Source of the DNA: Methylobacter sp.
GTDB lineage: Bacteria; Pseudomonadota; Gammaproteobacteria; Methylococcales; Methylomonadaceae
DNA: 11,314 nucleotides
Direction of reading: 5' to 3'
Assembly (NCBI GenBank): GCA_028714995.1
Contig: JAQTLI010000048.1
Coordinates: forward strand, 1 to 11,314
Every line of letters starts with the position of its first letter. Position 1 is the first letter of the stretch. Of this stretch, positions 6,464 through 11,314 are shown in pieces. The position numbers and the translations under genes are program-made. Under the pieces are notes generated by a model. It had not been told where the DNA came from. It did no database searches and was given only the letters and a program-made list of their open reading frames with translations.

Positions 6464-7525
6464 TCAGATGGATTGGATATACATAATTTCTTCATCGGAA
6501 ATCAGTCTTTTGTTCACTAGTTGTTCCGTTTTAAGCAACTCTTCCAGCATTTCTTTGCGGGTGGACGCGATAAACGGCCCTTGCCCTTCGCGACCATCAC
6601 GCCTGACTGGGCTACGGCGCGAATCATCTTCCCGAATGTCTTTGAGCCAATTGCGGTATTTATTAAGCGGCTTCATCCATGCTTCACCGTTTTCGATGAA
6701 ACTTTCCATGGATTTATCGGTTTTGACCACGGTGCATGTCCAACAGCCAAAACGACTGCCGCCGCAAGACGGTGTATTGAGATCGACTACAACCGGGCAT
6801 TCGCCTCCGTTCGCCTGACGGTATAAATCTAACATAAAATCGTGGCTTTCGCCCCATGGCGGCGGGTTATGCATGAACAGATATTCCCAGACCTCGTCGC
6901 TAGTCCATCTGGAGATCGGCGACAATACCAAGGCATTGGGTATTTCATGATGCGGATTCAGCATGCGGCTACTTAATTCGCGAGCATTCATACTTTGGCC
7001 GCGGCTGATGCTTTCATCAGTACGCGTACCTAATAGTAGTATGACACTGCCGTGTTTTCTAATAACATCTTCAATGGCCGACTTTACCGGTTTGATTTTC
7101 ATTTTAGAAGTACACCAGCGAAACCAGCGAGTCGGTGGCGGATAGCCTTTTCCGATCAAATTCCCCCAAAAACCCTGGTCAACGTCAGGCTGTATTAATT
7201 TTGCGTGAATCGGCAAATTAGAAGTAGCTGCATGTTTATTAATCGCCGCAATGCTTTCTTCCAAATAGGATTCGATATTGGGTGCCTCTACCCGAGTATC
7301 AGACGAGACAATGTAGACCGGCTTGTGCTGTGTTGAATCGAGGGATAATAGCAATTCGTAAACCAGCTGCAAAACCAACGTGGAATCCTTGCCTCCCGAA
7401 TAGGCGACAACCCAAGGCCTGGAGTCGGCCAGAAAATTTGATTTAAGCAGGGAGCGAGAGTACTCGATATGAGACTCAGTCTGCTCAACAGATGATGTGT
7501 TCGATAGCGCTAAATTTGTGATCAT
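6464..7525 (-). CDS. dndC: DNA phosphorothioation sulfurtransferase DndC
   Basis: This is a PAPS-reductase-like (PP-loop) enzyme of 353 residues from the ATG at 7525. The PP-loop SGGKDST lies at 43-49. RWCTSKMK follows at 137-144 (Cys138), then a Cys cluster Cys243, Cys254, Cys261 and Cys264 in the order C-P, P-S-C-G-G-S-R-F-G-C-W-T-C, the DndC hallmark for a [4Fe-4S] cluster. DndC activates and transfers sulfur to the DNA backbone, with sulfur supplied by a cysteine desulfurase (DndA or IscS), neither encoded here. A TTG start at 7543 would add six residues; I prefer the ATG, though it lacks a visible ribosome-binding site and a TATAAT lies 6 nt upstream. It heads the operon. The ORF ends at a TGA that seems premature: 28 in-frame codons follow and reach the next gene. 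The loss would remove about 29 C-terminal residues but no catalytic motif. Confidence 0.9.
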   Translation of the reverse strand: MITNLALSNTSSVEQTESHIEYSRSLLKSNFLADSRPWVVAYSGGKDSTLVLQLVYELLLSLDSTQHKPVYIVSSDTRVEAPNIESYLEESIAAINKHAATSNLPIHAKLIQPDVDQGFWGNLIGKGYPPPTRWFRWCTSKMKIKPVKSAIEDVIRKHGSVILLLGTRTDESISRGQSMNARELSSRMLNPHHEIPNALVLSPISRWTSDEVWEYLFMHNPPPWGESHDFMLDLYRQANGGECPVVVDLNTPSCGGSRFGCWTCTVVKTDKSMESFIENGEAWMKPLNKYRNWLKDIREDDSRRSPVRRDGREGQGPFIASTRKEMLEELLKTEQLVNKRLISDEEIMYIQSI

Positions 7526-7531
7526 GTGACG

Positions 7532-7537
7532 ATTATA
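7532..7537 (-). promoter_or_regulatory. Candidate -10 box for the dnd operon
   Basis: TATAAT on the minus strand lies 6 nt before the preferred dndC ATG at 7525, in an AT-rich stretch. There is no good -35 box at 16-18 nt (CTAAAA at 17). If used, the transcript would start at or almost at the ATG and be leaderless. A promoter further upstream within 7540-7701 is equally possible. Confidence 0.3.
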
Positions 7538-7648
7538 AAACAATTCATAAAATATTTTAGGGATTGTTAATTTAATCGAGTTTTAAAGCAGATTGCTTCT
7601 TGCGAAGTCTATTGTCCATCAATAACGCGTTGTTATAATTCAGCCAGT

Positions 7649-7658
7649 CACAATTGTG
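7649..7658. promoter_or_regulatory. 10-bp perfect palindrome upstream of dndC, possible operator
   Basis: CACAATTGTG is a perfect palindrome in the 176-bp gap between the amrS stop and the dndC ATG, about 124 bp upstream of dndC. It could be a repressor site for the operon, but a 10-bp palindrome can occur by chance and there is no second copy. The rest of this gap (7526-7701) shows no gene and no convincing terminator for amrS; only a 4-bp stem (CTTC TTGC GAAG) is visible. Confidence 0.25.
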
Positions 7659-7701
7659 GATTTTTCCTATACACAATACCTGCTTTTTCACCAATCCCGA
7701 T

Positions 7702-8787
7702 TCATCCCATAATAACCGCTTTTCGTTTTGCGCCCCAGTTACCCGGCTTTGGGTTGAATACCCCCGCACAACGTTCGCCGCAAAAACGGCAGTGTCCTGA
7801 CGCATCCAGATTCCATTCGGACAATTCGTACCAATCACGGCCTATCAGTAACTTTTTGCAACTATGGCAATAAGTGCTCTCTGCGGATTTATCATGGACA
7901 TTGCCCACATAGGCGTAATGCACACCATTTTTTAAGGCGATTTGCCGTGCCTTCAACAATGAGGCAAGCGGCGTAGGCGGCCTATCCAGCATCTTCCAGT
8001 CAGGGTGAAACGCCGTAAAATGCATCGGCACATCCGGTCCCAGATTCTCTACGACCCACTGCGTCATGGCTTCCAGCTCTGTTTCAGAATCGTTCTCATC
8101 TGGAATAATTAAAGTCGTCAGTTCCAGCCAGACCGATGTTTCATGCTTGATATATTTAAGCGTTTCCAACACCGGTTCCAGATGTCCGCCGACAATCTTG
8201 TAATAAAAATGCTCGGTAAAGGCTTTTAAATCGATATTAGCGGCATCCATCCATTGATAAAATTCGGCTCTAGGCTCCGCGCAAACATAACCTGCGGATA
8301 CCGACACTGATTTTATGCCAAGACTTCTACAGGCCTGTGCAGTATCAATCGCATATTCATGAAAAACCACCGGGTCGTTATAGGTATAAGCAACGCTGTG
8401 ACAGCCATTATCCCTTGCCGCCAGTGCAATCTCATTGGGCGATGCCTTGCTCATCAAGGTATCCATTTCCCGCGATTTGCTGATGTCCCAATTCTGGCAA
8501 AAATTGCAGGCAAGATTACAACCGGCGGTACCAAAGGAAAATACCGAGGTGCCGGGTAAAAAATGATTCAGCGGTTTCTTTTCGATAGGATCAATAGCAA
8601 AGCCGCTGGAGCGGCCGTAACTGGTCATAACAATCTCGTCGTCCAAATTCTGCCTGACAAAGCACAGGCCACGCTGGCCTTTGTGCAGTTTGCAAAATCT
8701 CGGGCAAAGGTCACATTGAATCCGACCATCTTCTAACGTATGCCAGTAGCGGGTTTTCACCGTGTCGTGCGTAACAAAAGTAGTCAT
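7702..8787 (-). CDS. amrS: AmmeMemoRadiSam system radical SAM enzyme
   Basis: The 361-residue radical SAM protein has the CxxxCxxC cluster motif CNLACNFC (Cys90, Cys94, Cys97) after FGTAG. An N-terminal Cys-rich element (CDLCPRFC, Cys25/28/32, and Cys42 in GLC) and a C-terminal zinc-ribbon-like set (Cys307, Cys310, Cys333, Cys336, Cys340) match the AmrS family, related to pyruvate-formate-lyase activases. The family co-occurs with the Memo (AmrB) and AMMECR1 (AmrA) proteins; both are encoded divergently here, completing the set. The substrate is unknown, though the grouping implies that AmrS modifies or matures a shared target. The ATG has a strong AAGGAG ribosome-binding site (8794-8799) at a 6-nt distance. 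No terminator is evident before the dnd operon, so some read-through into dndC is possible. Confidence 0.92.
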   Translation of the reverse strand: MTTFVTHDTVKTRYWHTLEDGRIQCDLCPRFCKLHKGQRGLCFVRQNLDDEIVMTSYGRSSGFAIDPIEKKPLNHFLPGTSVFSFGTAGCNLACNFCQNWDISKSREMDTLMSKASPNEIALAARDNGCHSVAYTYNDPVVFHEYAIDTAQACRSLGIKSVSVSAGYVCAEPRAEFYQWMDAANIDLKAFTEHFYYKIVGGHLEPVLETLKYIKHETSVWLELTTLIIPDENDSETELEAMTQWVVENLGPDVPMHFTAFHPDWKMLDRPPTPLASLLKARQIALKNGVHYAYVGNVHDKSAESTYCHSCKKLLIGRDWYELSEWNLDASGHCRFCGERCAGVFNPKPGNWGAKRKAVIMG

Positions 8788-8835
8788 ATCATGCTCCTTG
8801 AACCATTAATGAATAGTAAGGCTATCTTATGTTTT

Positions 8836-8864
8836 ATATGTACCTTAACAGATAGTTAGATCAA
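8836..8864 (-). promoter_or_regulatory. Weak candidate promoter for amrS
   Basis: TTGATC (8859-8864) and ACATAT (8836-8841) are spaced 17 nt apart on the minus strand, about 49 nt before the amrS ATG. Both boxes are imperfect matches to a sigma-70 promoter. The near-palindrome at 8873-8898 lies just upstream of the -35 box, where an activator would bind. Confidence 0.25.
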
Positions 8865-8872
8865 ATTATTTT

Positions 8873-8898
8873 CGTATAACTACTTAAGTAATGATACG
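8873..8898. repeat. 26-bp near-perfect inverted repeat
   Basis: The half-sites CGTATAACTACTT and AAGTAATGATACG are reverse complements at 11 of 13 positions, centred on ACTTAAGT. The symmetry without a spacer looks like a dimeric regulator's operator rather than a terminator, since no T-run follows. It sits in the amrS-amrB divergent region. Confidence 0.45.
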
Positions 8899-9091
8899 TA
8901 TAGATATCAGCTTGTATTATCTTTATTATTGCTTTCAGTGATGCGCACAACGTATGGCGCCGAATGGCTGCTTTAATGTTTCAGCAATTTGAAAAGCATG
9001 CAAACGTGCGATCAATACGCTATATCAAAACAGCTTTACTGACTTTCAAGGGTTTCAATAGCTCTTTTTTAGGCCATAAGAGGACAAGCTA

Positions 9092-9871
9092 ATGAATAGA
9101 CAACCCGCTGTAGCAGGCTCTTTTTATCCTTCAAACCCGCAGCAACTTCATTCAATGCTGACACAGTACTTGACTAATGCTGCAACTGACGAAAAAGTTC
9201 CCAAAGCCATCATAGCGCCTCATGCCGGTTACATTTATTCAGGCCCCATTGCCGCAACCGCTTATGCGCGGCTAAAGAAAGCCCGTGACCTGATAACCCG
9301 GGTTGTGCTCATCGGCCCATCCCATCGCGTCGCTTTCAGGGGACTGGCCGTAACCAGGGCAGAAACCTTCACCACACCTCTAGGCAACATTCTTGTTGAC
9401 CAGAAAGCAGTGCAGGCTATAGTCGAACTGCCTTTTGTCGAATACATTGAGCAGGCACATACCTTTGAACACAGCCTGGAAGTGCATTTGCCATTTTTAC
9501 AGGAAATGCTGGGGGACTTTAAAATTGTACCCATCGTCGCTGGCGAGGCATCACCAGAACAAGTCAGCCAGGTACTCGATGCGCTGTGGGGCGGTAACGA
9601 AACACTGATCGTGATCAGTTCCGACCTGAGTCATTATCATGCTTACGCAACCGCTCAAAAACTTGATAAGGCAACCAGCCTAACAATCGAACAGCTACAA
9701 TATGAACAACTCGCCTCTGAATCCGCCTGCGGCAAGATCCCTATCAGCGGACTGTTAAAGCTGGCACGGGAAAAGTCACTCTCGATTAAAACAATCGACC
9801 TGCGTAACTCTGGCGATACCGCAGGAGAAAAAGACAGCGTTGTGGGTTACGGCGCTTATGTCATTGAATAA
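9092..9871 (+). CDS. amrB: AmmeMemoRadiSam system protein B, Memo family
   Basis: The 259-residue product is a full-length Memo-family protein. Family landmarks are all present: RQPAVAGSFYP at the N-terminus, APHAGY (His44), GPSH (His78), EHSLEVHLPFL (126-136), SSDLSHY (His181) and ACGKIP (Cys213). The three His and one Cys correspond to the conserved pocket of human MEMO1, similar to non-haem iron dioxygenases. The bacterial role is unknown beyond its constant association with AmrS and AmrA. The ATG has AGGA at a 7-nt distance (9081-9084). The gene overlaps amrA by 14 bp and is divergent from amrS, so the three genes are probably co-regulated from the shared gap. Confidence 0.93.
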   Translation: MNRQPAVAGSFYPSNPQQLHSMLTQYLTNAATDEKVPKAIIAPHAGYIYSGPIAATAYARLKKARDLITRVVLIGPSHRVAFRGLAVTRAETFTTPLGNILVDQKAVQAIVELPFVEYIEQAHTFEHSLEVHLPFLQEMLGDFKIVPIVAGEASPEQVSQVLDALWGGNETLIVISSDLSHYHAYATAQKLDKATSLTIEQLQYEQLASESACGKIPISGLLKLAREKSLSIKTIDLRNSGDTAGEKDSVVGYGAYVIE

Positions 9872-10487
9872 AGCGCTACAGCAGCGCTTGCTGGATTTAG
9901 CGAAACGCTCCATTCAGCATGGCCTAAAAACAGGCTCACCATTACAAATAAACCTGGCTGAATATCCTGAAGAATTGACAGAAAAGCGCGCCACTTTTGT
10001 TACACTGCAAAAAAACCATCAACTGCGTGGCTGCATTGGGATGCTGGAAGCAGTCAGGCCACTAGCCGAAGATATTGCTGAAAACGCCTACGCCGCTGCC
10101 TTCAATGACCCGCGCTTTCCACCATTGCAAGCATACGAACTCGACGACCTGGAAATACACCTGTCTCTGCTCACGCCCGCCGAACCGGTTTCATTTACTT
10201 CTGAACAGGACTTAATATCCCAGCTGCAACCGGGCATAGACGGCTTAATATTGGAAGAGCCGGAAATCTATGGCGTTGCGAACAAGCGCGAACAGCTACC
10301 GCCGAGAATAGATGGTTTAACATTGGAAAAAGGTCGCCGACGCGGAACCTTTCTGCCTTCGGTATGGGAGCAATTGCCGGAACCGGAACAATTCTTGCGA
10401 CATCTAAAACAAAAAGCCGGATTGCCGCCCGATTACTGGTCAAAAAACATCAGGATTTATCGTTATCGGGCCGAAGTGATAGGCTGA
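9858..10487 (+). CDS. amrA: AmmeMemoRadiSam system protein A, AMMECR1 domain
   Basis: The 209-residue AMMECR1-domain protein carries the signature LRGCIG at 56-61, FNDPRFPPL at 82-90, and the C-terminal block GTFLPSVWEQLP (163-174). The function is unknown; the conserved Cys59 in LRGCIG is a likely active residue or modification site and could be the target of the radical SAM partner (inference). I chose the ATG at 9858 rather than the TTG at 9840; it overlaps amrB by 14 bp, indicating coupling. One oddity is that the segment leading to FLPSVW is doubled: QLQPGIDGLILEE (122-134) is echoed 24 residues later by QLPPRIDGLTLEK (146-158), so the region is about 24 residues longer than I expect. 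The frame is intact, so the protein is probably still functional. Confidence 0.92.
   Translation: MSLNKALQQRLLDLAKRSIQHGLKTGSPLQINLAEYPEELTEKRATFVTLQKNHQLRGCIGMLEAVRPLAEDIAENAYAAAFNDPRFPPLQAYELDDLEIHLSLLTPAEPVSFTSEQDLISQLQPGIDGLILEEPEIYGVANKREQLPPRIDGLTLEKGRRRGTFLPSVWEQLPEPEQFLRHLKQKAGLPPDYWSKNIRIYRYRAEVIG
10221..10331 (+). repeat. 72-bp-period imperfect duplication inside amrA
   Basis: The 39 bases starting at 10221 and those starting at 10293 match at 29 positions when aligned without gaps, exactly 72 bp (24 codons) apart. The changes fall often at third positions (GAC/GAT, GGC/GGT, CTG/CTA), as in an old in-frame tandem duplication under selection for protein sequence. Confidence 0.55.
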
Positions 10488-10560
10488 TCTCAACCTTATT
10501 AAAAGTTTGAGCCTTGTGCTGTCTATATCCCGATAATTGATGCCGCCGAAATTTTCCCAT

Positions 10561-10595
10561 AAAAAAAGCCGCATTGGATAATCCAGTGCGGCTTT
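10561..10595 (-). terminator. Rho-independent terminator of the porin gene
   Basis: The arms 10565-10578 (AAAGCCGCATTGGA) and 10582-10595 (TCCAGTGCGGCTTT) form a 14-bp stem with one G-T pair and a TAA loop. On the minus strand the stem is followed by a run of T (7 T including the last stem bases), about 60 bp beyond the porin stop. On the plus strand it is followed by TTTATC, so it may also weakly terminate amrB-amrA. Confidence 0.88.
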
Positions 10596-10656
10596 ATCGA
10601 TCTCGTTTAAGTTTTTAAACAGCCCAACTTTTTTATTGTCGAGCTGCTGTCCAAGC

Positions 10657-11314
10657 TTACCAGTCGAGTTGAGTGCGTATCATGAAGATATCGGGATGCT
10701 GACCATTTGAAGCGAACAGGGATGAACCCTGCGTGTTATTAGCCGCAGTTGCGCTATTGCTATTAACAAAAACATGAGAGTAGTCAAACATCATCCTGAC
10801 ATGGGGGTTGAGATACCAGTTCATGGCTATCGTGCCTTCTTGTAAACGGCCACCGTGTACATTTTGAGTATTCATGTCCAATGCATCATAGCGAGCTGCA
10901 AGTTCCCATGCACCCCAGCCACCATTTTTCAGGCTGAAGTTCTTATTCGGTTTCTCACGACCAAATGTACCTTTCTTGGAGTCATAATTACGCGATTCGC
11001 CTGTTATGAACCAGCTCGCGAAACCGTAAGCACCCCACAACAAATCATTTGAACCATAACCATGACCATTTAGCTTAGTGCCCATAATTTCAGTTTGAAG
11101 TGAGAAAGGGCCAGCTACGCCTGCTGCCTCAGCACCTAATCGATAATAATCATTCAGTTTATGTCCACCGCCAAGCGAGTTAGTCAAGTTACCGGTATCC
11201 GCAAAATTAGTGCGATCTACGTCGGCAATTTGGCTGGCAAATCGCATAGAAGTTGGTGCTCCGTTAGATTGAGTAGCACCGTTCTGGGTATTATTAACCG
11301 TGCGGTAAGAAAGA
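10657..11314 (-). CDS. Phosphate-selective porin of the OprO/OprP family, C-terminal part
   Basis: The frame is open to the right edge, so the gene is 5'-truncated by the window; 218 codons and a stop are visible. The Met at 11247 is internal, not the start. The sequence shows alternating beta-strand character and OprO/OprP family landmarks near the C-terminus: GAWELAARYDALDMN, GGRLQEGTIAMNWYLNPHVRMMFDY, and a final strand ending IRTQLDW with a terminal aromatic residue, the outer-membrane insertion signal. Such porins form trimeric outer-membrane channels, classically for phosphate or polyphosphate, but many relatives have other or unknown anion preference. It is convergent with amrA and shares no obvious functional link with it. 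The family is clear; the substrate cannot be told from this part. Confidence 0.88.
   Translation of the reverse strand, partial: LSYRTVNNTQNGATQSNGAPTSMRFASQIADVDRTNFADTGNLTNSLGGGHKLNDYYRLGAEAAGVAGPFSLQTEIMGTKLNGHGYGSNDLLWGAYGFASWFITGESRNYDSKKGTFGREKPNKNFSLKNGGWGAWELAARYDALDMNTQNVHGGRLQEGTIAMNWYLNPHVRMMFDYSHVFVNSNSATAANNTQGSSLFASNGQHPDIFMIRTQLDW

Larger units (their letters stand above)
8788..9091. other. Divergent 304-bp regulatory gap between amrS and amrB
   Basis: There is no gene here. It holds the ribosome-binding sites of both divergent genes (AAGGAG for amrS at 8794-8799; AGGA for amrB at 9081-9084), an AT-rich half (about 8820-8935) with a 26-bp near-palindrome, and a more mixed half towards amrB. 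A weak amrS promoter can be drawn, but no convincing promoter for amrB was found by eye. Confidence 0.6.

Noticed and set aside
6464..6466. TGA in dndC as a selenocysteine codon
   Set aside because: DndC is not a selenoprotein family, the spot is not catalytic, and no SECIS-like hairpin is seen just downstream; a Trp to stop change is simpler.
502..7701. Attachment-site repeats or an integrase flanking the defence cassette
   Set aside because: I compared the edges by eye and found no shared direct repeat, no tRNA and no recombinase, so there is no support for a mobile element boundary.
7572..7838. 88-codon minus-strand ORF overlapping the end of amrS
   Set aside because: It is out of frame with amrS, its first half lies on the well-conserved C-terminal zinc-ribbon coding region, and its tail in the gap has no recognisable motif or ribosome-binding site.
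8989..9017. TTGAAA followed 17 nt later by TCAATA as an amrB promoter
   Set aside because: The -10 box is a poor match, and several equally weak alternatives exist in the AT-rich gap.
10489..10511. Imperfect hairpin directly after the amrA stop
   Set aside because: The stem has 8 pairs with a mismatch, is AT-rich, and has no T-run on the plus strand, so it is not supported as a terminator; the hairpin at 10561-10595 is far better.

Overview
The window looks like a gammaproteobacterial chromosome. The protein flavour is compatible with a Methylococcales-type methanotroph, but no diagnostic methane-oxidation gene is present, so that placement is only a guess. There are eleven protein genes: a membrane-protein tail at the left edge, a six-gene minus-strand defence operon, the three-gene AmmeMemoRadiSam set, and a porin cut by the right edge. 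I see no tRNA, rRNA, CRISPR array or insertion sequence.

Region 1 (1-501, plus) is the C-terminal part of an unrecognised multi-pass membrane protein. A perfect long-stem hairpin at 530-565 separates it from the convergent defence operon.

Region 2 (7525 down to 571, minus) is a compact operon with overlapping or nearly abutting genes. In order it encodes: DndC (DNA phosphorothioation sulfurtransferase); a 64-residue acidic protein; DndD (SMC-like ATPase); an FtsK/SpoIIIE-type translocase with a DndE-like N-terminus; a Rad50/ABC-type AAA ATPase; and a DUF4435 Toprim-like protein. The last two resemble the AriA/AriB pair of the PARIS anti-phage system. The usual restriction genes (dndFGH/dptFGH), dndB and dndA are absent from the window. 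I read this as a phosphorothioation module with a built-in motor and a PARIS-like effector pair at its 3' end, an arrangement I do not recognise as a standard Dnd, Ssp or Pbe type. dndC stops at a TGA that interrupts a coding-looking 28-codon extension; that extension would overlap the next gene by ATGA, so dndC may carry a recent nonsense mutation, or the base call may be wrong.

Region 3 (7702-10487) holds amrS (minus), diverging from amrB-amrA (plus) across a 304-bp AT-rich gap with a 26-bp near-palindrome. amrA contains an internal imperfect duplication.

Region 4 (10488-11314) has a clear terminator serving the minus-strand phosphate-selective porin (OprO/OprP family), which runs off the right edge.
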